A stretch of 64,000 bases of DNA from Progne subis subis (taxonomy: Eukaryota; Chordata; Aves; Passeriformes; Hirundinidae). The position numbers and the translations under genes were made by a program. This document shows, piece after piece, positions 45,225 through 57,738 of the stretch; position 1 is the stretch's first letter; each line of letters opens with the position of its first letter. The DNA is taken from contig JAKJHU010001071.1 of NCBI GenBank assembly GCA_022316685.1, positions 30,498-94,497 on the forward strand, in the 5' to 3' direction. The notes beneath the pieces are model-generated. The model saw nothing but the letters and a program-made list of their open reading frames with translations. It ran no database searches and had not been told where the DNA came from.

Positions 45225-46433
45225 CGAACGTTCCTCAGACTGAGGAACTGAACTGGGGTGCCATGTGCTCTACCACATCACAACTTTAGCTAAACAGTGA
45301 TGGAACTACAAGAGGAAGACTGTGCTTCATTCTGTCCAAAGATGGCTGCCCGGCATCCAAGCATCTTCTTTGTTCCTGAAGGTATGGCCTCTCCAGACAA
45401 CTAATTCCATGCGGTTTTTTTCCTGTCAAAATTTACTTATATTTTCTACTTTGTGGAATTCACTTTTTTTGACAGATTTCTCTCTGCATCCAAACTCCAG
45501 TATGGGCCATGGTTTTAGAAGTTAATCCTAGCAGTTTTGGTTGATGAAGACCCTGAGATGCCTGAAACTACAGAACAAAAGAACTTTGGAAAGATGTGTT
45601 GAGGAATATATCTAGCACAGATAGTTTGGTTTGCAAGATGCAGATTGAAATGCAGATTGAGCTCTGGGTGGGGACTCAGACAAGAGACCTGAATTGCTGA
45701 TGCTTTGCATAACAAATGGCACAAAGTCTGGTGTAGGCCAGCCAGGGGCAAGAGGAGCTGTGAAGTGACAACTTTTGCATAACAAAGGGCAGGATGATTG
45801 GTGCTGTCAACCAGGTGAATGGACACTGGGAGAAACAGCAGGAGCTGAGGACTCAGGAGGAAGAGTGAGGCTTGAGCTCACTTGGACTTCGAGGGGATAA
45901 AAGCCCAGGGGTTCCTTTGCTCGGGATCTTCCTTGGAGGCACCAGCTAGGCCAGTTTCTGCATTACTGCACTGTGAATGAATTGTCCTGTGGCATGAAAC
46001 ATCTGAGACTCTGTCCTGGGAAGTCTCCTCTGGCTGTGAGAGTGGGGGGAGCAAGGATTCAAGCAAGGTTCCCAGTGTGTCACTGGAGCCTTTCATCCAA
46101 GTGTGTCACCTGCTGTGAAGGGGCTTCTGTCCCAGCAGCAACAGTCTCTGGTAGTGGGAGAGTGACTGCCAGAGTGCCATGAATGGTCATACTGAGAAGT
46201 CTCCTTAATAGGTCTGGAAAGCCCCTGAGACATCTGTGTTCCTATTTTAGAAAATTTACCTCTATATATGGCATTATACTAATACACAACCAAACACACT
46301 CTTCTAAACTTGTTAAAAATGCATAAATTCATTGGATGAGGATGTGCAGTTTCATCATACTATTTTTCATCTTGAATTACACTTTTACAACCAGCTCAAA
46401 CTATGCTACTTGAGTCTTCTAAAAGTACACCCT
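45225..46433. other. Anonymous DNA, possible old LTR
   Basis: The stretch is GC-richer than its surroundings from about 45550 to 46200 and contains a TATA-like GGGGATAAAAGCC at about 45894-45906. The pattern recalls an old solo LTR, but I found no boundaries or duplicated flanks. Confidence 0.35.
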
Positions 46434-47821
46434 TGTAATATATGTCCTAAAGTTAATTCGTGTTAAACAATAGAAGATGTAATTGGTTCGCAACAGAATG
46501 TAATAATGTATCTGCTATAAATGAGATAGACCAAATTTTTAGAAATCAAAATTTAGCATTTTTTTGAGAGACAAAATAACAGTCTCGGACAGCCACAATT
46601 AAAAGGACAGTGTCGAGCCCGGGATTTCGGCACTGGGTGAACAAGATAACACACTCTGTCAGTATGTCACCTCCCCAAGTTCACATTTTTGGTCTGAAGC
46701 AGTCTCTTTTTATACACTCGATCGCAGAGAAGAGACGAGGCTTCTATGTTGTCTTTGTTCGCGGCTGCTTCATTGATTATTCATGTTCGGGTCTAGGAGT
46801 CCTGAATAGTTTTTCCAGGGTTAACAATGACCTTAATGGTGGAGCCCAGGTGTGTCGCTGATATGATAATGTCCAGGAGAGTCCGATGAGATGTGAGGAG
46901 ATATGATAATGTCCGGAGGAAGCAGGTGGGCTACATCTCTGATGTAATCAGTGGTTCTTGAGTAGCTTATCTGTTCCTCCCGTGGCTTTTGTGTTCTTTT
47001 CAGGGTTTCCCGGCAGAGGCATGTTACTGAAATTCCTCTCTCGTCCTTGTGTCCCTAGTCGGGGTTTTTTTGCTGCCAGCAGAAATATTTTGTACACTCT
47101 CTGTATGGCTTTTACAGAATATAAACTTACATGAATTAACCTTAAAATATCTCACAGGTTTTATTTGAACATGTGCAACTTATACTTTATATGGGTGTAT
47201 TAAAATACAGACAAATTCCACACAAATTAATCTTGGACATTTATCACATATCTTATAACGAGAATCTACTCGAAATTGAGTTTAAGATCAATAAACTAAA
47301 AGGTGTATACAGGGTTAACCGGGACAACAGCTGCACGGTGGGGCACAGGTAATTGCTGCCGGGAATCGTTGCAAAGACAGCACAAAAGGACAGAAAAGGG
47401 AGATGGGTGCTCTGACGACCCCTGATTGTATCAGATCACTATCTAATCTGTTCCGGCCTGATGTTACCATCTCCAAAACTTCTCTGGATGCAGTCATCAG
47501 GACATTGTTCTGACTTTGAGAAACTATTCACCGGACCCTGGACATGGACATGAATGTCTAATGAAGCTACCTCAAGGCACGAGTCTCACGGTCTCTGCCG
47601 GTCCCCAGCGAAAGACTGTATAAAAATCTGCAGCTCGGAGACCCAGTTTGTGAACAGAGGGGATAACAGGCTAGCAGAGTTGATTACTTTGTTCACCCAG
47701 TGCCAAAATCCCGGGATTCGACGCTGTCCCTTTTAATTGTGGCTAACGGAGACTGTGTTTAAGTCTCAAAATAAAATTCTAAATTTTGATTCACTGAATT
47801 TGACTTATTGTATTTATTACA
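46434..47821 (+). mobile_element. ERV3-family solo LTR, split by a nested LTR
   Basis: The first part, 46434-46512, has TGTAATATATGTCCTAAAG, the U3 start. The LTR resumes after the nested element at 47249 and continues to ATTTATTACA at 47821, with TATAAAAA at 47619-47626 and an AATAAA close to 47770. It is much more diverged from the other LTRs, as expected for the older host of a nested insertion. Flanks CCCT and ACCT differ at one base. Confidence 0.75.
46513..47248 (-). mobile_element. ERV3-family solo LTR nested in another LTR, minus strand
   Basis: On the minus strand the LTR starts TGTGATAAAT at 47248 and ends ATTTATAGCA at 46513. It is flanked on both sides by TATC (46509-46512 and 47249-47252), a 4-bp target duplication as gammaretroviruses make. 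The TATA-like box is at 46707-46714. U3 has two copies of the GATATGATAATGTCC block, as in the LTR at 36494-37216. Confidence 0.85.
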
Positions 47822-47825
47822 ACCT

Positions 47826-50800
47826 CTTCTGTACGTGCCCACTTCTTAGAAAGAAAAAAAGTGTGTTATGGTTACTGCATTCTCAAAAAATTAGAACAGG
47901 CTGTAAGCTGAACATGGTTCAGATGTCTTATTTTATGTTTCTCCATCCTGCACATGCACCCACTAGAAACGCAGTTACCCCACGTCAGGTTTCTGAAAAT
48001 AGATATCCACTTCAAATGATAGTAAGTTTTTTGTATAGAAAATTAAAAACATTAGCATCTTTGCATTCGTACTTACAAAACTTTAATAGAATAAGTATTC
48101 TGGTTTTTTATTTCTTACAATTTTTAGGAAGAAAATCTGAACCATTTAAACCCACTTTTCAGTAAGAAAACAAACCCTGAAAATTACTGAAAAAAGAGCA
48201 GCAGGTAGGTTTCCAGGCAAAGCTAATGTAATGAATAACGGTTCCATATTCACAGGCAGTATTTACTCTTTGGCTCATTGCCATGTGGAGGTGAACAGGA
48301 ATCTCCCAGGGTGTGTCAGACTCACATCTACATTCCCCCTCTTGTTCATTGACTGAAGAAGAATATTGGGATATGAGAATCCTGGAGGTACCATCACATG
48401 CTACATGTGAATTGCATGGCCACACATTCTTACTCTATACTTACCATGCTCCCCATATGATGGAATGACCTTCCTGGTGTGATTCTGTATATTTATGTGC
48501 CTCCAGTGTGTTTTCTTCATTACCCCACAAATTGAAAATCTTCCATTAAATAAGGGCTACATGAAGGAAGTTTCTTGAGCAACAGACGTCTGGATACAGT
48601 TTTTTCCCTCAACTCTTATACATGGAAACTACCCCTCTGGGATAAAAAAAGAAATATGATAGGAAAAGAATTAATAAATTCAGTTGAGAATTAAGTTTAC
48701 ATGGACTGCACTCCTCATTTCTCCAGCTGAAATAAATAAGTAAAAATTGCATATGGATATTGTGTAAGTTTTTGTTTCAAGAAAACTAATTATAGTGCAA
48801 TGATGAATTTACAGCATGCCTCTTGATCCAGAGTCTTGAGATGGCGTATAAGAATCTGTCCTGAGTCTTCAAAAAGAAATAGTCAATACTCAGGAAGGAA
48901 TAAATCAACTGAAATTTGAACATATATATAATTTATCCTATGCATTCCTAAATACCCTTTTACAGAAAATTTTTCATTAGCAAACTCCTTTGAGAACTTT
49001 TTCTCATTTCTATTGTGTCAGAATTTGTTTTTTATTTTTCCTTAGAATGTGAACACCTGCTCTGTGCTGCACCTCTTGCTGAATAGGGTAAAATGATTCC
49101 TTGCTCTGCATTTGAATTTACCATTGCAAAAGAGCAGATGAAAAATATAACAACACTTTCCCACATTGTGCTGAGAGTTATATCTAACCCTAACAAACAT
49201 TGTAATATGTCACTACATAACTTAACCAGCTGTTATGTCCCTTGGTTACCCAGTTCCATGGCAACCTGATGTTCTGAAAAATTAACCTTCTGGATTTCTT
49301 TCTGTGATATACAACCTCTTTTCACCAGATTTTTGTTCTGTGGTAGCAACCTGGAGGTAGCAGAGTTGGCTCTGTAAGTTTTGTACTGATCTTTCTTAAA
49401 CAATGTACATATATATTTTCATTTATATAAATCATTGATTCTGTAGCCTTCTAAAAATGCTTCTCCTTTACCACTAAGGGTTTTGGAACTTGGTTTTAAG
49501 TGCTATTACACTGTGGGCCTTGAGTAGAATCAACTTTTCTGAAGACTAGGTGATACTGAAAGAAATCCCACAAATATTAATTCCATCTTAACAACTATCT
49601 CCTTATCTCCCAAATAAATAGAGATGACTCACTTGCCATTTCATGCTCTGAAAATTTCATCTTTTCTGCTGTGATGATAGATAGCCACTATGTATTTTAA
49701 TTTGAGTTTCAGCTAAACTACTTTCTCAGTTTTCACTGTTCAATTTTTCAGTATATCATATCAATTTTCTCATCTATGTCCTCTCTGGGCCTACCCCAGG
49801 CATTCAAACAATGCTTTTATACCATTTTTTCATTGCAGTACTATAGATAGTTAAATGTAACCTTATTTTTGGTAAACCTGGCCTTCCATATAATGTTACA
49901 ATATTTTTGCTTGACATCATTTGTCTCTTGCACCAACTCTTTCATTCAGCACTTGTAGAAATTGCTTCTCTGCTGTGGGCTCCAGGATGGCATGGATGAA
50001 TGTAGAAGAGAGATCTCTGAAGTTGGGTTTTAGAAGATGAGGTTTATTGTAAAGGATATGAGGCCTTGCTCTGAGCTGCCAGGTGGAAGGAAGGGAGGGA
50101 AGGGAAGGTGGAGGAAGGGAGAGGTAGGGAGAGGAAATTCCAAGAGAGGAAAGTGCTTGGGGAAGGGTGCCAGGCAAAGAGGAGAGAGCAAAGAGACCAA
50201 CCCACCCTTGAAGCCCCCAGATAAGGGGTCTCAAGGTGGGCTGGAACAGTGCTTGGGCCAATGGGGTTACAGATACCTGATACTTCAGGGGAGGGTTACA
50301 GGTGTGGGATGAACCACACATTGGGGGTGAGACAGAACATTCCATTTGACCTCTGGGTCTGGTTGCAGGTGACTTTCAGCTGGTCACATAACTGTTTTCC
50401 CAGACATCCAGTAGCTAGGACATCTTAAACATCTAAACTTACTTTCAATTCTATCTCATTTACAGGTTTCATATTCTCAGAATCTAAGCAATCATATTTA
50501 TAGGGCTTTCTGGCTTCATCCTCCCCAACAAGCACTGAGCTGACTTAAATTTGGGGGTGGGAGCAGGGGAAGGAAAAATCTTTCTGAAGATAACCTTAAA
50601 AAGGTTTCTGTATAATCGTCTCTTTCTGAGCTAGAAGTTGAGCTGCTGCTTGCTATTGATATTGAACTAATACCCTGGCTAGCAAAACAGTTCTCTCTCT
50701 CAAAAATCTTGCAAAACTTAATGATTTAGATGGCCTTCCTACAGACTGCTTGTGCATTTCATTAAAAACATTAAGGCAATAACTAATTCACTGTAAACTC

Positions 50801-52949
50801 CTGTGTTTTGAACAAGACTAATGCACCCAGAAGTTTATTGCCCCTGATGATGTCTCTTTCATTTTTCATCTGCTGCACATTATGTTATTGGTGGCAGTGG
50901 CATTGTAATGGTTTTCATGTTGTTATAAAGACATTCAGAGGTGCTTACAGTCAGAGGAGTTATTTTCTTCAACAAGAATATCAGCAATATGTCGTAAGCA
51001 ATATTTCTCATCCTGGGGGTATGATTTCCCAATTCTTTACTTATCTTTGTTTGGTCTTTTCCTTTCATTGTGCTCTCTTGGAGAACACTTGAAGATTTTG
51101 CTTGAGTCTAACCACACAGAACTCTTTTAAATTTCACTTTAACATAAAAAATAGTCTGTCAATAGTCCTGATCTCAATAGCTTCTTCTCTTTTCACTAGT
51201 GTCAGTTAGGATGATTTTTTTTAACCTGCCTCACCGCAGCTGTAAATTTCACATACAGTTGTTTGTGGCTCCAAACCCAGTGTACAAAATCCCTGACTAC
51301 ATTTCAGCAGCTCTTTCTTCTATTTTCATTTTTTGGGATCCCCTTTAATTCCTTAAACACATTGGGGTTTTGTCTGTGTTACCACGTTTAATGGTCCATC
51401 TATGTTCAAAATCATCTCAGAACAGCTATTGTGTAACAGCTGTTTTCTACAAGGTTTTCCCTAGGGTCTTTCCATTCTTATTTCTGTTTTCCTGCATCTA
51501 AAGCGCTGATAAAAAGACACAGAAGCTAAAATTGTCCTACTTGTCCATGACAACTCCACCCCTTAACTAGAAATTAAGTCCCTCCATAGAGGGAAGAATA
51601 GGTTTCTGTGGGAACTATGGAGGATTGTCTTAAATTGATCATGATAATGGAGTTAGGTAGGAGTACAGACTTAATATGGAACAGCAGAAACACATCTTTT
51701 TTTCTGGTTTTGTAACCTCTACTCTGAATACATGTACACTGGGAAACCTTTAGTAGAGTGATCAGAGAGAACTGAATGGCCACAGCTTGAATGGCCACAG
51801 CTGTTTTGCAATGCCAAGAGAAGGAATCCTGCTCATTCTGCTCATTCCTCCTGCACAAGTAGTTGTGCAGCCATGCAGTGAAATCAATTGTGGAACTAGG
51901 TGACATGAAGAAATTAGTAAGATTGTTATTTTTGATCTGCACAAGCTCTTTATTTAGCTAACCTTGTAGTCACACAGACAACTGTGCTGTAACAAGAGAG
52001 TGCGTGCAAGTCGTGGGTAACTGAGAGTGGGACTGATTCTTCTGACAGAAGGACAGGCTTACATCAGCTTGAAGTATTAACTGAACAGCAACTGAAGTGA
52101 ATGAACTGATTCAGCTCATTTTGGAAGAGTCTTCAGACTTCAGAGTCTCTTCTACAGGTAAGTATTTGATATAAAGTAAATGTGTGAATTGAGCAGGAAT
52201 ATTGAAGAAATAATCATTGTAAAATGTGTTGACAAAGCACATATTCCTTTTGCAAACAGTTCTTGAGCCAGGGCTGAAGATATTTCCTGTTAAAGGCTTA
52301 GTGATGTTTTATTAGTGTTGTTCAAATGGGTTGTTGCAGCTCTTGAGAATAGATTGTCTGAATTTCTACTGAGAGATTTCTGCTGAAGGAGAAGGAGTTT
52401 AAAATTTATTTATTCTAAATTTGTCCTCTCCTAATTTCCTTGGTTCTAATAATGTGTTACCAGATACATCCAATGTTTCACCATCACTTATTCACTTATT
52501 CCAACAACAGCTGGAATCAAATATCAGCATTAGAAGCAACCAAGTTTTTGTATAGAACATGGTCCACCGAATAAGTAAACTTAAAACCCAGTCCTTTTTC
52601 CTTCATTATTTTGATTTCAGAGTTTAACCTCTTTTCTAGTGCTCTTAACATGTTTCCTCTCTATTTTTCTTTAAATCAGACAAACCACAGCCAAGTAAAG
52701 GATGGGCCTTTGTAGTTTTGCCTGAATGACTCCACCAATAAATGCCAAATAAGAATGCATACAGAGTTTGTGAGGAAAAAAAAAAAAAAATCTTTCACTA
52801 GCTGCAGGGTCACAATAAATATCCAGATTTAACTGTATTTGTACACGAATCTCATTCAAATTCAGCTTAGCTCCTCTTAGCTGTATTAAGTCTGTAAGAT
52901 TTCTAAGAACAAGCAGTAGGGGACCTGGTTACGTGGATAAGCTCAAAGC
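47826..52949. other. Anonymous DNA
   Basis: No gene is recognised. A purine-rich block (GGAAGGGA-like) lies at about 50083-50160, within a GC-richer stretch of about 49950-50340 that has TTTATT at about 50042 and could be an old LTR on the minus strand; boundaries are not visible. Confidence 0.45.
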
Positions 52950-52954
52950 TCGTT

Positions 52955-53636
52955 TGTTGAGGGTTAAGTTTTCCTGTAGAATTTCCATCGCGCCCCCCCC
53001 CCCGCCATGAGTTGCTAGGAGACTTTAAGTACTGATAGTTAAGCGGTGCTTAACCTGACAAAGGAAGTTGATCACTTGGTTTTGGGGGAGGGAGGAGGCT
53101 CCCGGGAGCAGAGGCTGGAGGACTCACTTCTCTCAGTTTTCCCAGGGAGGACGGTTCAGGCTACTGAGTAGCTGCCTGGAGTCCACGGCTAACGGAGGAG
53201 TCTGGTCCTGGGAATTCTACCATCTGTTGGAGTGCCCAGGAATTCGGAGTTGTCTTCGTTGTCCTGCTGGATTCTAGGTCAGCCCGGGTCCAGCCGCTGC
53301 AGGTTCTCCAGCACTGCTGGCTTCGCCTGCCAGGGCACCCCCCTGCCTGCCGAGGACAGTCCACCGCTTCCAGCCACCAGCGCCGGAGTTTCCACTGTTT
53401 GCCCCTCGGGGTTCTTGGTTCTGTTTTACTGTTATTATAAGTGCTGTTGCTGTTTGTCTGTCCTGTTATATTTACTAGTAAAGAACTGTTATTCCTTCCC
53501 CATAGCTCTGACCGAAAAGTTGTTTTTTTTTTAATCTTCCAAATTATAATAACACAGAGGGAAGGATTTGAATTCCTCATTTCCTAGAGAGGCCTGCCTC
53601 TCCTTAGCAGACACCTGTCTTTTTCAAACCAAGACA
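52955..53636 (+). mobile_element. Solo LTR with 5-bp target duplication TCGTT
   Basis: The element starts TGTTGAGG and ends CCAAGACA and is flanked by TCGTT at 52950-52954 and 53637-53641. Length is 682 bp. The middle is GC-rich, followed by an AGTAAAGAACTGTTATTCC segment shared with the minus-strand LTR at 30761-31496. The open frames in both strands here are LTR sequence and not genes. Confidence 0.82.
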
Positions 53637-53641
53637 TCGTT

Positions 53642-56024
53642 TTAATACTAGAAGACAATATCCAATTAGAAATTTAATCTATTTTTACTTAAGTTCTTTG
53701 AGTGCTTATATTTAGTTGATTATTTTGTTGATTCTTTTTTCAGCTTGGAAGTGTGTCTTCGTGAATGTAGAAAGTTACATACATATTCTAAGATGCCATT
53801 TTCTATAATTGCTTGATGATTAATTACTCAACACACATTTAAGATTCCAAACTGCCTCCCAGTGGTCAGGAAAAAAAAAAAAAAATTAAGAACTGCAAAC
53901 AAATTCTTGTAATACTCTATTCATATCTCCCTAATAAAGAGCTATTTCGGAACAGCAAATTGAGTAACTTTCAGGGTAAATATGGACTTTAGCAAAGGAT
54001 GTAAACAGCTTCGATGCAGAGATTTCAATAAATATTAAAATCCGTATTTTTAAAACTTGGTCTATTTAAAGCTAGCACAACATCAATAATCATATACCTG
54101 AGATATGATATCATTCACAGATTCTGTCTGTATAGTTCAGTAACTTAACCTCAGCAAGTACAATGGTATAATTTCCATGGCTGTATACCTTTCTTGTGGG
54201 TTGTTTTGTACCCATATGTTGCTGTATAATTTCTAACCATTTTTCCCATATCCTAACTTGCTAGTTTGGGGGGTTTTAAATTCTCATTTGTAATTTTTCT
54301 ATTAATTTGTGAACAACTTCTTTCAAGCAATATTGTTAGGCCATTAGCTGTACACTCATCAATGCCAGAGTTCCATTTTCAGACCAAATTTACAAAAATT
54401 ATCCTTACTTGTGCAGATTCAGACTTCCATTGGATCTGTTCTGGGAATCCCTTGCCAATGAACTCATATGTGTTTGTTATGTCTCTTCCTTGGAATATTG
54501 AAAGATGTTCAGTGCAGCTATAGAAGAAAAAGGTTTTAGATTTCACTCACAAGTTTGTACCTTCAGGTACAAACATTCACTGATTACCATGCATCAAGCA
54601 AAACTTAACCAAAGGAATGTGAACTGGGATATTTAGGACCAGACATTCAAATAGCAAATTCCTACACTTTGCAGTGTTTCTTGTTACCTACTAAACAGAA
54701 AAGTAAGTGAAATACAATGTGAAACACATCAACTTGAACAGGAATCTCCTTCCAAGAAATTTTATCAAAAAAGTAGTACCTCTCAGACACTGGATTATGT
54801 TTTCATCTGCTAAATCATGGACAGACCTATTAAATTAAATAGGTACTAGGCTGTTTATTAATTTTTGTAATCTTTTATTTTAAAAACATTAACTGCACAG
54901 GATCCTCAGAAAGAAAAAAAACTAAACAAAGCCTGGCTGAAAGCCAAAGTTGGGGAATGACAAGGGAAGAAGAGAGAGAGATCCATAAACTAAGGGTAAA
55001 CTTCTTTCAAATGAGGTTGTACAGCCATGGGTATAATTGCGCATTCCACTTGAATCCTTTTCATATGTGTTTTGAACACAGTTCTTACTGCAAAACAATT
55101 TTCTTTTTTTCTTGAATACTGCATACCAACATGATACACAGCCTCTATTATCTAAATACTCCAGGGAACTGTTAGAAAAATTTACTGACTGCTTGTTCTG
55201 AGTAACAGTTTTAATTGTTTTCAAATATTATACTTGGGGTTTTTTTCAACTTCTTAGTTATGTTTTGTGGACATGGAGGAATGGAACAGTTGCATAAATA
55301 CTAAGCACATTTTTTTCACCACAGCTCTACTTGGGCCCTAATTTATTATTATGAAACTCCCACATTAAGAACTGAACCAAAAAAAAAGTTTGTTTTGTAG
55401 GAAGATAACAACCCCCGTTTTCTTCTATTGCTTTATTAGTTGCATATATTTAAAATATTGTAATTGGTCCATGGGAAGTGAGACTTTCTTATGATTCCTA
55501 AGACACCTTTCTTTTATCACATAAAGGCAGACACAGCCTTCTGCAGTTATAACGAGGAGAGGCACTTCAAGATGAGAATTGGGTGGTTCCCCTTCTCACA
55601 AGACTGGCAAATGAAGACATGGCCTTGGGTCCTTTTTTCATACAGAAGCAGAACTTGGGCTGGAGGAGGGGGTTGGCAGTGCCATCATACCTGCTGCCCC
55701 TCACCACTCCCTGATGGGTCTCAGATGCTACACCACCCACCTGCAGATTTCTGCAACCCCCTCTTCAGCCTTTTGGGTTTTGGCATGAGAGGTATCTGGT
55801 GAAAGAAACAAGTTTTCTGAGAGTCAAGGCCATTTTGAAGGAGCATTCTCTTTTTGGCAGTGGTTTACACACAAGAACTTAAACTGAGACAGTACGTTCT
55901 CATCACCAGGACATCATGCTGATCCATGAATAAGCTAGTCTCCTGAGTTTCTTCAGATGTGACTGACTTATTGTCACTGTGATTCAACAGAAAACAAGGA
56001 CAAAAATACACTGGTTTGCACCTT
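53642..56024. other. Anonymous AT-rich DNA
   Basis: No gene, repeat family or structured element is recognised apart from short A runs. Confidence 0.5.
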
Positions 56025-56030
56025 AGATGA

Positions 56031-56416
56031 TGCTACCCTAGTTTTTCTGAGCTTTCTTATTAGCCTTCTTGAAATTCATAATGGAGTCAGATCTTTTAAT
56101 TACTGTTCAATATTAGGAGCAGTTTTCTACCTTTCCCATAGATGTAACATAAACAAACCCTTTGTTTCTCATTCTTTGTCCTTTGTTTGCATATTTCTAA
56201 CCTGAAAAACAACTGTAACTGACAGTGGGTCTGGCCACTGAGGATGAGGGCTGGAAACCCAAAAAGCCAATCTTCTGCCAGATCCACAAATGTATAAAAA
56301 AGTAAAGAATAAACAAAGAGAGTCTTTCCTTCGCTCTCCGCTCCCTCAGGAGGGCTAGAAGAAACTCTGCTTTCAGATACTTATCTGCGTGTGACTTCTT
56401 GTGTGTCTCGGCGACA
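56031..56416 (+). mobile_element. Solo LTR with 6-bp target duplication AGATGA
   Basis: The element starts TGCTACCC and ends GGCGACA, 386 bp, between AGATGA at 56025-56030 and 56417-56422. It has a TATA-like TATAAAAAAG near 56291 and AATAAA near 56306. The same family is present at 59874-60264. A 6-bp duplication is typical of betaretrovirus-like (ERVK-type) elements. Confidence 0.85.
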
Positions 56417-56422
56417 AGATGA

Positions 56423-57484
56423 CAAGGAGAGTCACATATTACAATATTCCAGCATAAACAAAGAGAGTCTTTAGGTCAACTGTTCTGTACTGAATTATAA
56501 AAGTGCTGTATGGGACAGACAACCACATGCTTGGTGTCTTGAATTCTTCCCTGCCTTCCTCACTCAGTCTTTCAACACCGGGAAATGATGACCGCCCCCC
56601 CCCCCAGGAGACAGTAGTGGAGGAGTAACGACCTGGCTGTGTTTGAGATGCATGACCTGACATGTGCCTGTACTTTCTGATGACAGGAGACTGGGAATAC
56701 ACAAGACAGAGAGTAAAACAGGCTTAATTAACATGGCTGGTTTGATAACCAAGATGCCATGGCAGGAACAAACAGAGCCTTGAAGATTATAGAAGATGAG
56801 ATTAAACCTGCTTGTAGGAAGAGATTCAATCAACCCTATGCAAGCAAAACATGTTGTGAATGTATGAGTTGTATGTATGCTCTTTTAACCTGATTGCTGT
56901 AGTGGAAATTTATTAACCTTCTTGAAATGGTATACAAGTTTTTGGAAAACCTCAGTAAAATTGAATTCTGATCACTGAATCAGTCTCCCATCTCTTTACC
57001 AATTATCAATAGGAGACAGAACTGTTCCCATCCTGTAACCCCAGCTATCCATTCATGGGGTTGCCTCCTCTACTTCTGAGGATGAGGAAGGGCTCTTTCT
57101 TGGCAAGCCTGAATGCACCTGTGGGGTTGAGTGGGGCTGGACAGAAGTGGAGCTGTCTGTACACTTATTGTCCTGTTACGGTATGTGACCAGGAACACTG
57201 GGCAGCACTAGTAGGAAAAGAAACAGGCTGCGATCTTCTCAGCTCCTGGTAAATCCACTGTCAGTTCTGGTAATCACCCTGAGGTAAACATTTTCTGTCT
57301 TGCAAAGGCATCACATGAGGAAAGACTGCTCCCCTGCAAAACCAGAAATGAATTATGCATTCTTTTGTGTTTCTTTGCACAGGGCATGCTCAACATTACA
57401 ACTCTGCCACTTGCCTGTGTAGGTTTATTTTGTGAAGTGTCTCTCTGGGTATTTTTGTGGCTTTTTTCTTTGAGTTTGTTGCAG
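56423..57484. other. Anonymous DNA
   Basis: A run of ten Cs lies at about 56596-56605. No gene is seen. Confidence 0.45.
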
Positions 57485-57738
57485 TGCAGGAGACACTCTG
57501 CAAGCACTTCAGCTTACCAGGGCAACAGCTCTCTAGAACTTGTAAGGATAGGGTGGAGGATGACTGGGTAGTAAGCTATAAGGAATTGCTCCATCTGACT
57601 GCTTCATCTGAGGCTTCACAACCAGTTTCCCTGCAGGAGGAGATTCTCCATGCTGAGGAGGGGTCAGAAGAACAGCAGAGTATTCAGCAGAATGTTCAGC
57701 AACTGCTTTCTATTAGGCAAGACTTTAAAGGAATGTGA
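57485..57738 (+). CDS. Coding-like block, possible terminal exon
   Basis: A long pyrimidine tract and GTTTGTTGCAG precede the block, which then stays open for 84 codons to a TGA. The peptide is acidic and Gln-rich near its end (EEGSEEQQSIQQNVQQLL) with alternating polar and hydrophobic residues, unlike most chance frames of this AT-rich region. It could be a last coding exon of a host gene, or part of an unrecognised mobile element. The Met at 57457 lies in the pyrimidine tract and is not a likely start. Confidence 0.35.

Noticed and set aside
49917..50345. Frames on both strands in a purine-rich block
   Set aside because: Low-complexity GGAAGGGA-like sequence keeps both strands open; more likely an old repeat.
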